From the NCBI RefSeq assembly GCF_910592395.1, contig NC_088315.1, forward strand, positions 1,924,501-1,988,500: 64,000 nucleotides of DNA. The letters are read 5' to 3'. This DNA comes from Lineus longissimus (lineage: Eukaryota; Nemertea; Pilidiophora; Heteronemertea; Lineidae). The translations under genes were made by a program, and so were the position numbers. The notes beneath the pieces are model-generated. The model was not told the DNA's origin, searched no databases, and saw nothing but the letters and a program-made list of their open reading frames with translations. Within the stretch, counting starts at the first letter, position 1. Each line of letters starts with the position of its first letter. Below, in pieces: positions 1 to 12,900 of the stretch.

Positions 1-146
1 ATAAAAGTTATGAATGTATTTATTTGTACTTGCATAAAATTAAATACAATGTCGTGTGTGTGATAAAAGAAAGAAAAAAATATTGTACAGTGGTACACAT
101 TAAGCAGGTATAGTGCATTGCATAAACTCATCTTCCTCCATTTCAG

Positions 147-3055
147 GTTTAATCAGTAGCAGCCTGATGATCGCGTACGCAATAAGTAAACTTATTGGTG
201 GAGTTCTATCTGACCAGATCAACCCAAAGCTACTCTTTATCAGTGGACTTATGTTGTCAGGATTTGCTACTTTTATCTTTCCATGTAAGTGAAGAGCCCC
301 TGTATCATCATCTGGTCGGTATCACTTTGGACTTCGTCAAATTGTAGCATTTGACAAATTTCAGCCATTTTTGAGACAGTCCACTCTCGTCTGTTATCCT
401 AGCTTTCAGGATGGTTGTAGCATGGCAGTATATTTTGTTGAAGAAAACCGTTAAAAATCCTCTGTTTCAGATGGTGGTGTCTTGCCAATGTATTGTGCCT
501 TGCAGTTTCTGAATGGCTTTGCTCAGGGAGTCAGCTGGCCATCGTGTGCTAAGCTACTTAGAAAGGTATTGTAAGGCTTATGTTTCAACTCATCAGGATG
601 ACCCACAGCTTTCTCAAAATGCCACCATAACAATTCCGTTTGACCTTGCACTATTTTTGTGTCATCCTGTGATTAACAGCTCCTTTGTTGTTTCAGTGGT
701 ATGCTCCATCCCAGTTGGCCACCTGGTGGGGTATCTTGTCATCATCCTCCAACCTCGGAGGAAGTGTTGCACCAATCATTGTCTCCTATATGATCCAGCA
801 TATGGGTTGGGTGTCATCAGTGCAGTCATTGGGTAAGAGCAGACTCTGAGCGTGGACTCAGAACGTAATCTTGTGCAGAAAACGCCATGTCTATTCTTTT
901 AAGTCTCCAACCCTTAAATTTCAGCGTAATCCTGTCCTTATTCTGATCAGCATTATCAGAGGGTGCAAGGGTCAGCCTTGGCCCTTTTTAATTCAGCCGC
1001 CACTGAACATAAAAGGTGTTTTCTCATACTGATATCCAGTCATTGAGTATTAGAATTGTCCTTGCACTTAGCAGCTATATCTAGTCTTCACAACCTCTCA
1101 CATCCATTAAAAGTAACTGAAGTATCTTTATTTGCAATTGCAGGCTGTCTGACTGTCGTCCTCCCGTTAGTTTTCATCTTCACCATGTGGGGTTCACCAA
1201 AGGATGTCGGGCTGACAGACTTCCCCACGGGACATGAAGACATTGGTCCAGTGGATTCAGGAGAGGACAGTCAGAATGATAAAAAAGGCAGGTACATGTA
1301 CATGTTTTAAACTTGAAAAGAAGTGTTATTTCCTGTTGTTTCAGTAGTATGATATTGCACAACTCCCAAAAGATGGAATGGGTGCATTGATAAATTGAGG
1401 TGTGTAATTATCTTAACCATTCTTTCCAGCTCCTACAAAACCCTCAGAGACTGGTACCATTGTATGGCTTGATCTTCTGAAGAATCCTTACCTTCTGCTG
1501 TTGACTGCTGGATATATGTTGGCAGGCTTGATCCGGGCAAGTTGCAATGACTGGGGACAATTACTGCTCATGCAGCAGTATGGCCATACTCAGTACATGG
1601 GTGAGTTTATCATTGTGTGTTGTATTTTTCATGGTCATCCTGGGAACAATTGGTTGGAGATATATCTGCATTCGTCTCAATAGTGCCCCAATTCTATTCT
1701 TAACTGCTTTCTCTTCACCTGAATGACTGTGTTATCACCAAAACGTTTGGAGATTCTGCTCTGAAAGTCTCGACCAGCTACCTCTGTCCTACAATCTACA
1801 AGCCTAATTAGGCATGTTCGTACTGTTAAACAGTGTTTTTTATTTGTTTTCTAGCGAGTGCATTCAACAGTAGTTTTGAAGCTGGTGGATTGACAGCGTC
1901 ATTTGTAACTGGGTACATTGCTGATAGATTAATGAAGGTATGTATGATTTGAGGTGTCTTCTCATTCAATACCTTCATGGATTCTTCACAGCTTTCAATA
2001 CTAATACGTGCACTTTGAACACGTTTCTTTTAATCAATCTCTCCTAGGACGATTTGTTGCAGTAACCTTTTGAAAGACATGTTTACAGTCTTTTTTTTCA
2101 GTCTCGAAAAAGTGATGTTGGTAGCCCCAGGATGCTGGTGGTCATCGGCTCTCTTCTTATCACTGGCGTCTTCCTGTTTTTGCTGGGATTTTTCACAAGC
2201 TCAGAGTCGAATTATGTAAGCAAATATGATCTCCTGTTTAGACTGCTAACAAAGAACAAAGGAAATCAGTAGTTGCTCATCACGGAACTTTTTTATTACA
2301 GAAGGGAATGAAGACACTATTTCTCGCCTACATGTAATAGAGAACTGTCAACTTCTCATAATGTTGCTTCTTTGGAAAGTAGTGCGAACCTCGAAAGACC
2401 CTTTCCTTCAGAACTTTCTTTGCCTTAATGAAACAGGTCTCATATATATGTACATGTATACAACATGACCAATGTCAGTTTGGGTGACAGGGTGTGAAAT
2501 CAGTGTCTTTTTCTTGCAGGTTTTTGTTACGTTCGTCAGTTTTATGATTGGTGGTGGAGTTTTCTCTTTGGTGACACTATACGGTGTGATGTCCACAGAG
2601 GCCAGCCCTCCAGAGCTCAGTGGAACAGCCCATGCTATAGCAGCACTGGGAGCCAACAGTAAGTGTATAACTTTGGAGTGTGACTCTATGGTGTGATGTC
2701 CACAACGGCTGGTCCTCAGGGTCCAGAGCTCACTGGAACAGCCCACGTTATAGCAACGCTCAGAATGATGTAAATGACTCTCTGAATTCTTGCTGGAACT
2801 TATCTTCATACCAGAGTATCCTCTTTAAATGCGATTATGGAAAGACATGCATCAGAAATAAATGTTCCATTTGTTTTTTCAGGTGGCTATGTCCTCGGTG
2901 GCTACCCAGTGACGCTGATAGCAAAGTATATTGACTGGACCGGTGTGTTCATCATGTTATCTGTTGCTACTCTTGCTATGATGATCATCACAGCTTTGTT
3001 GAGAGATCTTCAATCTCCCGTTCGTGCACGGAGTATGGACAAGAAAACAAACTAA
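147..3055 (+). CDS. SLC37A4: SLC37A4-like glucose-6-phosphate transporter, 3' part
   Basis: This is a major-facilitator transporter of the SLC37 family. In animals SLC37A4 exchanges glucose-6-phosphate for phosphate across the ER membrane. Nine exons are visible: 147-284, 471-565, 697-832, 1144-1287, 1430-1600, 1855-1937, 2102-2215, 2520-2658 and 2883-3055 (stop TAA). Upstream exons lie outside the window. Residue strings that match the family are [64 protein letters not shown] and a final Gly-rich helix GGYVLGGYP. The order of helices and loops follows human SLC37A4. Phases join cleanly, but the exon ending at 1287 needs a GC donor. The intron after 2658 contains a diverged copy of the preceding exon. 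The C-terminus RSMDKKTN is lysine-rich, as in human SLC37A4, where a Lys-rich tail fits ER retention. Family identity is firm; the substrate is inferred. Confidence 0.88.
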
Positions 3056-3164
3056 AACATGGTGCAAGTCCGGCTGCAGCGACAGTGACAGTTTGTGTTA
3101 GGCTGAGTTTGCATACAGTTCACGTTGTCACTTGTAATGTGTCAATTTTCATATGACATGACAA

Positions 3165-3170
3165 AATAAA
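3165..3170 (+). terminator. Poly(A) signal of the SLC37A4-like gene
   Basis: An AATAAA hexamer lies 110 bp after the stop codon at 3055. It is the first canonical signal downstream, so a 3' UTR of about 130 bp is likely. Confidence 0.5.
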
Positions 3171-3716
3171 CATGTCTATGCCAAAGAGGGGGCTGCATAT
3201 GATACACAACATCAGTCTTCACCCTCATGTATTGTCATGTCATGTTTTAAAGGCCTGAGTCAGTGAATGAACATGCTTGCGACAGGAGACAATATGAATC
3301 CTATGTTAACCAGCCTAAAAGATGTTTTTATGACTGAAAATGGTCTCATTTTATAGTCTCATTTGGACAATCTTTAGATGGTGCTGTACAGGGTGAACCA
3401 AATCGTAGCTCAAACTGATCATTAATTTTCTTTGACTTCACTGTAGTATACAAGACCAAAGAATAGAAAAAATGTATTGTCAAAGTGATCATATGTTGAA
3501 TGAACAAACTGAAAAGTTTTTATGACATGCGTCCCAAGGTTTTCATTGGGATATAACCAATAGCAGCAGTGTATGACCACCAATAGCTTTTAGAAAGGTT
3601 TGCTAATATGAAACTTGTGGACCTGTCTGACAAGATCAAAATAACTTGTGAGATTTTAAGTTTGAATATATGTACAATGTACACTGTTGTTGTGTCTGTT
3701 GTGAAAGCTACATGTA

Positions 3717-4620
3717 CACCCTTGTCGGAAAGTTTATGGACACCAGTTTTTGCACATTTTCTCAAAAACGGCTAATCCTATTGAACCCAAATTTTCACCA
3801 ATGGTGGAGAATCTTCTTGGCTATCGAATGACGTGATAGTTGATATCAGGACCAATTGCATAACAAAGTTATTACATAATTTTGAGAGGGATCTTTTTTT
3901 TACTTTTTTGTTAATCAATTTTTCAAAACCAAATTAACCTACAGTATATATTGCACATAGCTAAGACTTTCTGTGAAAAAAATTTGGATAAATCTCATTT
4001 CGGTTTTGAGATATATCGAAATATCAAAATTTTGATATTTTGATAATTTGATATTTTTGGGTTTTTTGCAACTGTATCATTGAGAAGTCATACCCAAATA
4101 ATGATTGGCACCAATTTAGCACAGCTAGCAACTAATATTGCTGAGAAAAGGTGGATACTTGGTAGTATGAAAATTTTCATATTATAATTTCAAGATGTTC
4201 CTTTAGTTGAAAATCAGAAAAAAATCACCATTCATTCAGGGGACATGGGTACTACTAGGATATATCGAAAAATCAGAAAAATCTCAAAATTTTCAGAATC
4301 TCAAAATTTTGATATTTTGATATATCATGAAAAGTAAATGATATTTTCAAATACTTTCTTCACAGAAAGTCTTAGCATTGTTATCTGTATGATGCAAGAT
4401 TTATACTTCGATTTAAAAAAAATCAACCAAAAAGTGAAAAATAGATGCCTCTCAAAATTATGTAATAACTTTGTTATGCAATTGGTCCTGATATCAACTA
4501 TCACGTCATTCGATAGCCAGGAAGATTCTCCACCATTGGTGAATATTTGGGTTCAATAGGATTAGCCGTTTTTGAGAAAATGTGCAAAAACTGGTGTCCA
4601 TAAACTTTCCGACAAGGGTG
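3717..4620. mobile_element. Tc1/mariner-type foldback MITE
   Basis: The element is 904 bp. Its 173-bp terminal inverted repeats (3717-3889 and 4448-4620) differ at only two positions by eye. It starts CACCCTTGTCGG, ends with the reverse complement, and is flanked by TA on both sides (3715-3716 and 4621-4622), the duplication made by Tc1/mariner transposases. Inside these arms the sequence stays roughly palindromic, with AT-rich tracts built on GATATATCGAAA. No transposase frame is present, so the element is non-autonomous. The near-identity of the arms suggests recent insertion or arm homogenisation. Confidence 0.88.
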
Positions 4621-5426
4621 TACATTGATATGTCTTCTTTGATCGATATGCCTGCCAATTTGAATTATTAGTGCTTGGGGCATTTCAATCACTGCCTGAT
4701 CAGATCATATTGCAGTCTTTTTTTGGTTGTGATATGGCATCATCCAGTACATGTAAGACATCAGTAGTGTAACATTTGCTAATTTGATAAAATGCCCATT
4801 TTACGTGCATGTTTATACATCTGGTGATAGAGCGATACATGCATTTTACATGCTTATTGCAGAGACTATTTTTTCGTGAAGGGACCAGTATTCATCCCAA
4901 ATGTATTGCCATTATTTTACAATATTCAATTGATGTTGGCTGTTTTAATTTGAAATATATATTTTGTTAATTTCAAGAAATACAATGGACGTATAGATGC
5001 TATAAGATGCTGGCATTTGTAATTGAGATATGAATTTTTCTATCAAAGTGGCTTTCCTTTTTCTGAGAATCAGGACTTATATTTGGAATTGTATTTTCAC
5101 TTCTTTGAAATACATTGTTCTTTTGAATAAGCTCAGTCCTCAATGCATGGTTGAAGGAATCAACAAGGTTGTTATTCTCATCTGCTTCCAAACCGCAGTT
5201 CTTCAGTTTGGGTCTGTCATATATTGTTATGTTTGTCTAATTAATAAATCATTCAGTTCTGGCAAAATCGTGTTGTTTCATATTTTGTGTGCTAAATATT
5301 AGACCAGTTGTGACAATAGGCCACATTAGTGTAGAACCTACAGTTCTACCACCTGCCATTTAACCAGCTTCACATGGAGTAAAAAGAAATGAACAAGGTA
5401 CCGGTACATCTACATTTATGTATCTG

Positions 5427-5432
5427 TTTATT
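5427..5432 (-). terminator. Poly(A) signal of the DHRS4-like gene
   Basis: An AATAAA on the minus strand (TTTATT on plus) lies about 100 bp past the stop codon at 5533, giving a short 3' UTR. Confidence 0.5.
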
Positions 5433-5532
5433 AGTCTAGAAAATGGCATACATGTAGTTGAAATCCGTACTTATTTACACAAATTGGAAATTTCAAATTT
5501 AATTACAATTTTCTGAAGAGTGGAGTAGGCAT

Positions 5533-6600
5533 TTAAAGATGGGAGTGCATTCCACCAGCCACAGTTACTGTTTCACCAGTTATGTACGCAGCATCATCAG
5601 AACATAGGAATGCAACAACACCTGCTATGTCTTCAGGAGTACCCACTCTTTTAAGTGCCAAAGTCTTCATTGTTTCCTGCTGCAATTCTTCATTTTCAAT
5701 CAAGGCCTTGCTGAATTTTGTCCCTATTATCCCTGGTGCAACACAGTTAACCCTGACATTGGACCTCCCTAGCTCAGGAGCCATTGCCTTGGCCATCCCA
5801 AGCAAAGTGGTCTTGCATACTGAGTAAACACCAATTAACTCCATTGGAGAATACGCAGTTATAGATGAATTAAATACAATACTGCCTCCGCCTCTTTTCT
5901 CCATGTGAGGTAGCACTGCTTGAGACATGAAAAAGCCAGCCTTAACATTCAAATCAAATAACTGGTCATAAGCCTTCTCCGGAGTGTTCATAATTGTTCC
6001 AAAGTAGGGACTAGCACCAACGCTATTCACGAGGAAATCAATGCCACCGAAATGTTTTAGAGTCTCAGCCACTAGGTTTTCCCGGTCTTCTTTCAGTGCA
6101 GCCTGGCATGGTACACCTCTCACTAGCAGGTTCTCAGCCACAAGTTGTTTGACAGCAGCTTCAACCTTCTTCTCCTTCCGACTACAGATCATCACCTTGG
6201 CACCATCTTGTGCAAGACGCCTCGCAACAGCCAAACCAATGCCTTCAGTGGATCCAGTGACAATAGCAACTTTGCCATCAAATCTACCCTGAAATAGATA
6301 AAGGATGAATATAGATGTCACAAATATACATTGTACTATCTCATCTGCTTCATTGAAAGAATGACACAGTGTCAGTGATAGTGATCCAGCTTGTAGTGCT
6401 TTAGTGTAGTAACGGTAGTTTCATCAATTGTAATTGTTGGTAATGGTATTCACTTTGTGTAAATATTGTCAGTATTTTTGACCAGACTTTTGTCTCACCT
6501 TTTTTGTTGATGTCACAGTAGACATTCTTCCTGTTAGTGTTAAACTGTTCAACTTCTTAAAAATGACAACTGGACGAAGAATTGACTTTCCATAGACCAT
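5533..6600 (-). CDS. DHRS4: DHRS4-like short-chain dehydrogenase/reductase
   Basis: This is an NADP(H)-dependent carbonyl or retinal reductase of the classical SDR family. Two coding exons, 6499-6600 and 5533-6288, join in phase to give 285 aa. The cofactor motif TGSTEGIG follows FDGKVAIV. The usual NNAG is NSVG. The catalytic Tyr and Lys lie in YSVCK, with the serine in VFNSS just before. INxD-type structural sequence and the C-terminal YITGETVTVAGG match DHRS4. The last three residues are SHL, a peroxisomal PTS1 signal, where vertebrate DHRS4 ends SRL. Two in-frame methionines exist: 6600, which yields a basic presequence-like extension, and 6525, which gives a nine-residue leader. This resembles the alternative starts of mammalian DHRS4. 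The annotated span uses the first ATG. Confidence 0.85.
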
Positions 6601-6906
6601 GACATGCATGATTATTAGGAAAAGATATGGTCAACAGGTCAACGTTCACAGTCCATGGTGGACGGATGGTGCTGCCACCAACCTGGAACTAATTTGCCAA
6701 GATTGCGTTGTTGCCAATTATTGCCTGATTTATCCAGATTGCTTGTTGCTGAGCGGGAACGAGGCTACGTACATTTGTAGTGCATTCGAATAAAATGTAC
6801 AGAAAATATTTTCAAAAATGAAAATCTAAAAAAGAGGTTGAAATCCTCCTAAATATCATTTTCTAACCCCAGATTTTTACCCACAACTTAATATACACGT
6901 CTTAAG
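6601..6906. promoter_or_regulatory. Divergent promoter interval, DHRS4-like / TIF1-like
   Basis: About 300 bp separate the first ATG of the minus-strand reductase from the ATG of the plus-strand TRIM gene. A shared bidirectional promoter is inferred from the arrangement alone. No TATA box or other core element stands out. Confidence 0.35.
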
Positions 6907-9900
6907 ATGGAGGCGACCACAACAGAGTCTTCGAATCCCCCGATGGCCGAAAGTTGTGGCATTTGCAAAGAAAATTTTGAAGGGAAGGACCCACAACTTT
7001 TGCCTTGTTTGCATTCATTTTGCAAACCATGTCTGAATAATGTCAGCGTAGATTCTACAGAAGGTGAGAAGATGTGCTAAATAGGGTAGTGCAAATAATA
7101 TGAAAATAGATTTCGTAACATCCAATCTAGTTGGTTTTGTTTTCATCCCCTGACATAGCTACCTGAAGAAAGTCAGCCAATCTTCATTCCTTTAGGGGAA
7201 ATTTCTTTTCTCCACATTTATTCTTAATGTCATTTCAGAAAATAAACCAGCATGCCCAACCTGTAAGCAGGTATACACTGCCCAAGACGTCATAGAAAAC
7301 CGCTTCATAATCGAATTGTTGAACTCGAGAGTGACACAACCTGAGGAGAACAAGGACAACATCTGCACAGGATGTGACGACAACATCGTTGCATCGTCTT
7401 ATTGCTCTGATTGTATGGAATGGCTATGTGTTGCATGCGTCCAAGCTCATCGCCGTGTCCGGGTTACAAAGGACCATACTATTGTGCCCAAGGAGTCGGC
7501 TGGAGCCGAGGGGACTTCTGGGGCAAATGCTATGGAGAAAACCTTCCCACGTTGTCCAGTACATCCTAAAGAGCTTTTGAAGTTATATTGCGATACTTGT
7601 GAACAGCTTACCTGCCGTGACTGCCAGTTGGAGAATCATAAAGATCACAAGTACGATTTTATAGATAATCACAGTGAAAAATACAAGGAATGGATGAAGG
7701 ATGTCCTGAAACGAATCGCAGAGAAGCGAGCATACATTGAAAATGCCAAGGTGCTCATCAACCGACGCTTCAATGACATCAAAGAGAAGGAACAAGAAGT
7801 TGGCAATAAGATCAAGATGTTTGCTATCCAGTTCATCACAGATATCAACCGCAGGGGCAAGGAGCTGTTGAGTGATCTAAATGCTGTCTGCTCTGCCAAG
7901 AAGAACCAACTGGAACAGAAGCATAAAGAGATCCTGAATCTCTCCAACAAGTTAGACCACTCTATGCTGTTCACGGAGCAAGCCTTGAATTCTGCCAGCA
8001 GCCAGGCATTGCTCTACACCAAGAAAACCATGAGCAGCCAACTTTTACATGTCCTGCGAACACGCTGCGAGGTTCCAAACCCTAATCATCACATTGACAT
8101 TAAATTCAGCTTTGACAAGGATATTCTTAAGAACCAGATTCCAAATGTAGGAAAATTGCAAGTGGATGGTTTTGCTTACAATGGTCCTCATTCACAACAA
8201 CTTGCTCGAAAGATGCAGCTTGGCAGCCCCACAACTTTAAGCTTCAACTCCTTGTCACCAGAACAGAAAAATGCAATGCTGCTGCGTATGACGTCGCAAA
8301 ATCGTCAGGCCCTGCTAGCGTCTGTTAGTCCGGTTGGTTCACCATCTGGCTCCACTCAGCCGCGTTTCCAGCCCAGTATGTCATCAGGCGGAAATCCGAT
8401 TGTTCACAGTAGACCATTTGGAAAGGGCAACAACCAAAGCAGGTCGCTGAACCCACGGCCAATCCTACCCAAGCCCCAGGGACTCGTTGATGTGAGCCCA
8501 ACAGCTGCTGCAGGTATGATGAACCTCCCTGACTACATCACCACTGCACTACTTAATGCTGCCCATCAGCAAACCATGTTCACAACCTTGCAGAGTAAGT
8601 GGACCATGATTTGGCCCTTGCATGATTTATTGGTGTTGGGCTATCGCTATTGGTTGAAGGGGAAGGCCTATTATATTCACAAAATCTTACTCTGCAGTAA
8701 CAAATATTCTGAATTTCTCTGAAGTACTTTCAGAGCAGCACTGGGGAAAGGTTCCTGTAATTCCTCAGTGCTGCAACTACCTTACCTTTGTGACAATTCC
8801 CATTGTCTTCCATTTTTGATTTGGAGATCTTTTTTAACAACGAGGAATCTACACTTAGCTTAACTTTGACTTTAGTTATTTTCAGACATAAGAGTATTAG
8901 ACCATGGACAATGTCTTCTTTTCAGGCAGCTCCCAAGGCCAGATCTCAAGCACCAGTACTTCAATGAACTGCACTGGTAAGTTTTACAATTCTACTATAA
9001 GTGCATATAACCTGAGGTCATCCCTGACAATGCTGGGCAAATATCACTTTGGTAATTCTGGGTGAGCCCATGTATAACCCTTGCCATCCAATCCCTAGAC
9101 GACAGGAGTAAAGGCTTATCTTATCTCTTTCAGTACCTGCATCAACAATGAGCATGGCAGTTGTCAATGTCATTGAGCGCTCGGGAACCTCCCCCAGTAG
9201 CACCAGCAGTACAGGAGCTGACAACACACGACCATCAAGCTCCGACAGCGTTCACGCAAGCGATGGCATCCCAATCAAAACGGAGGTCGATTTGGTAAGT
9301 CGCTATGTAATCAAAATATCCACTGAAGACAAGCTCGATGAAGTTTTTCAATGAATTTGTGGCTTGAAATTTGTGTATGTAATCTATTTCAGTTCAGGGA
9401 GACACCATTGAATTGCACATGATTAGCTCGTGGTTGACGTTTCCCTGGCTGGAGCCACAAGGCCAAAATAATTGTTGCTCAACCATAGTAGCACACCAGC
9501 AAATGCAGAAAAAGACTTGAGACGCTTCAGAATCGTGAAAGCATATTCTTCCTCTTTCAGAATCCAAAGACATTTTCATTTGATACAGATCCAGCATCAC
9601 TAGCCAACATGAGCATCAAGAGAGAGGTCCACAATGAGGCTGAAACATTGGTAAGCCATGGCTTTATATAGTCTTTGTTCTTTTAGCGAGGGGACTGGCA
9701 GTTTGATGTTCAATGTACCTGGAAATCTTAGATAATCTTAAATAATTTTGCATTGCATCATTTCAGAATATGAGTGGTAGCCCTCCGCAGTCACCAGGCT
9801 CAACCAATCAGAATGAGGCATACAATTTGAATGAACCAATCACAGACCAAGCCATGGGATTCCAACAACAGCCGACGTGCATGCCCGAATCAAATGATCC

Positions 9901-12900
9901 GAATGAAGACTACTGCGCGTGTTGCCACAATGGAGGGGATCTATTGTGCTGTGACAATTGTCCAAATGTATTCCACCTGAAATGTCATGTGCCAGAGCTT
10001 TCTACTGCCCCTACGTAAGTTCCAAGAACACATGAGCTACTTTAATTGTCGATTCTTGCAGGTTTTTATGTCTGATTTACATGTATGAAATGTAGCAATC
10101 ACGGTACAGTGGCGATCCCAAGATCACAACCTTAATGTGGTTATGTCAGATAATGAATCCACTATGCTTTGGATAACAAGTTAAGGACATTTGGCCAGCC
10201 GTCCAGTTCACATCTGTCAGGTGTCTGTTGGAGTTGGATGCTGTTAGTTATGTCCTTGTGTCTAATCCTCTACTTCTCCTCTTTCTCCAGTGGTGACTGG
10301 AGCTGTGGTCTGTGTGTTAAAGAAGAAGAGTTGATCCTGAAGGAGCCTGAGGTGAAGCACGACCACCAGTCAGGGGACAGGAAGAGGAAGATGAATGTCG
10401 GTCTCACTGAGAGAGAAATTAAGGTGAGAATAGAGGGGACCATGCTAGAGATTTTGCCATAGTGTCATAAAAGGAGCAAATGCCACTATAATGAGAGGGC
10501 ACAAGGCAACTAGTCAAAATGGGCTCTCTGTTGAAAATGTTTTGATATGATAACATTAGTAACAGGTATTATTCTGGGCCATAAATGAAAGGTAGCTAAA
10601 ATTCTGGCCAACCTCAAGATTGGATTGAAAATTGCCCTTTTTCCTTTCTGGTGTTGGCCTAACAACTACCTAACATGATTTCAATTGTTTTGCAGGTGTG
10701 TGAGCGAATCCTCCTGCAGTTGTTCTGTCATCCGACCAGTCCACCATTCCATGAGCCTGTCAGCAAAGCGGTAAGTACACTCAAAGACTAGAAATGTTTC
10801 TTCTCATCATGTGGAGATTGCTTTGATGCGCATGCCCAGTCAGGCATATTACCCGCTCTTACTCACACTGAGTCGGGCAGAAACCAGTTCAGGGGCCACT
10901 CCTGTAATCAAACAGACTATAAATGTCTCTCCAAGTCTTTAAGTCTCTTCTTCTCCCTCACCAGATTCCAAACTACCATAAGATCATAACCAACCCGATG
11001 GACTTCACTACGGTTCGATGCAAGATCTCACCCAAGCATTTCAACCACTATTCCTGCCTTGATGACTTTGTATCAGATGTCAGGCTCGTCTTTATCAACT
11101 GTGCCAAGTACAATACGGTAAATAAAATCTTCCCTTTGATAACACATGAACTATGTGACTACAGTATTAGTAAACTTTGCATATATCACATAAACTGGAT
11201 CCTTGCATAACAGGCAAGTCCTCCAAGTTCAAAGTCTGTTGGTGTTGTCTTAGATATATGCAAGGTTTACATGTCCCTTATACTTGCAGCAAGTCAATAC
11301 AGTAAAATACTTTATCATGGCACTGTATTCTCAAGATGCGGTGACGCTTAAGAAACGAGTGAATTCTGTTAATGTCTGGTGTTCATTTATTTGAAGCAGT
11401 TTTTGGTTAATAGAAAAGTTGCCAAGAATGATTTTATATACACATAAATTATGATTATGAATAGTTTAATTTTCCTGGAAGTAGCACCAGACGTAAACAC
11501 ACATGGGTATGATTGGTAGCATTTTATACATTTGTTTAAGTCAAAAGGGCTCAGTTTGATTCTGAATTTTGTATGAAATTCTTATCTACTTTATGAAGAG
11601 AAGCAAAAAATGATTGAATAGCACATCATCGACTTGCAGATTGTGTTACTGGCGTCTTATAGGTGGAAGTTGTGCTGTAGACCAGATATCACAAATATCC
11701 ACTACTAGGCACGTCTGAAGCTGCTTGTCCATAGTTAACAAACAAGGGAACAGCCTATGGATATGCAGCTTAACAGGCCAGCATAATCAGCACTGTGCCC
11801 TGCCACTTCACTGCCACCATTGAAGTCCTTCCTAGTCCTGAGTGTGAATGTCAAACACTGGAAATCATTTGCTCCATCTCCTCTGGGGTTGCTGTTTCAC
11901 GGTCCTTTTGAAGATTTTTCTTAAGGACATAGACTCGCGATACCTCATCGTTTAGTGATCCACGGGATCCAGCTTTTGATATCCGACGGACATCTTCCAA
12001 CATTTGCTGGTTTTTATGAGTCATTGAGCCTGGATGCCAGGTCTGTGTGGCGAGCTCCTCTTCGCTTCCACTCTCATCCGATGGTGGTGACGCTCGAAGG
12101 CTCAGCTGGCGCTGTGGCAGACGGTTTTCGTTGTTCCCCTTCTCTTCTGAATTGGGTGGGAAACTCAGCCCACGTTTCGTCATTCGTCTTAAAGTGAATC
12201 GTTTTGGTCTTTTTATCTTCAGCCTGTCAAATTCAGGCAAAATAGGCAAATTTCGTTGGAAAGGCAAAAATTTCTGTTTAGTTGGCGAAGATGCTGCTTT
12301 GTTAAATTTTGGAATTTCCCTCAGACTGAATGAATTTTTGAAGAATTTCTTCTTTTTTGGCTCTGGTGTTGCATTTGCACTTTCGTCTACAGGAGGTGTG
12401 CCACTCCCAGACTCCTGCCCGTACAGCATTTTGAAATGAAAATACAGCTCGGCTCGTTTCTGTACCTCTATCAGTTCTTGACCCCGGTGGTATTCCTTCT
12501 GAGCATTTTTCATTTCTTCGTGTTCGCTGATTTTCTTCTGATGGTTTACATTGTAGAGTATGACCATACCGATTGAACTTGTGTAAAATAAGAGGAAAAT
12601 TACTGCATAGAGCACAGCCCCCTTTGCTTCACCGTCTGACATTTGTGTCGTGCCTGTAGCATTAAAGTTCAAGCCAGTGATTTCTGTTGTAGTTTCTGTT
12701 GGACTACCATACGTTTCTTGACCCCCGCTTTCATCCCTTTCTTTGACTTGAGACTCTTGTGCCACTGATTGTCCTTCACTTCCTATTGTAACACCCTCAC
12801 CACTCTTTTTGCCTGTCTCTAATTTGGTGGTGTTCCGTTTGCTCTTCATAGCTCTTGGGTGACGACTGCCTGCAGTGCCTTCTATCAGGAGAAAAATGAG

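Larger units (their letters stand above)
3056..5532. other. Intergenic region with a foldback element
   Basis: This is the space between the convergent SLC37A4-like and DHRS4-like genes. It holds both 3' UTRs and the MITE at 3717-4620. The remainder is AT-rich, with no open frame I can tie to a protein. Confidence 0.6.

Noticed and set aside
513-836. 107-aa open frame at the start of the window
   Set aside because: It runs through an SLC37A4 exon and intron in the wrong frame. The conserved protein reads in another frame with clear splice sites.
1056-1310. 84-aa open frame with its own ATG
   Set aside because: Only 1144-1287 of it is an exon of the SLC37A4-like gene; the rest is intron.
4338-4692. 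Open frames on both strands in the 4.3-4.7 kb stretch
   Set aside because: They fall in the palindromic MITE and mirror each other. There is no domain or transposase similarity.
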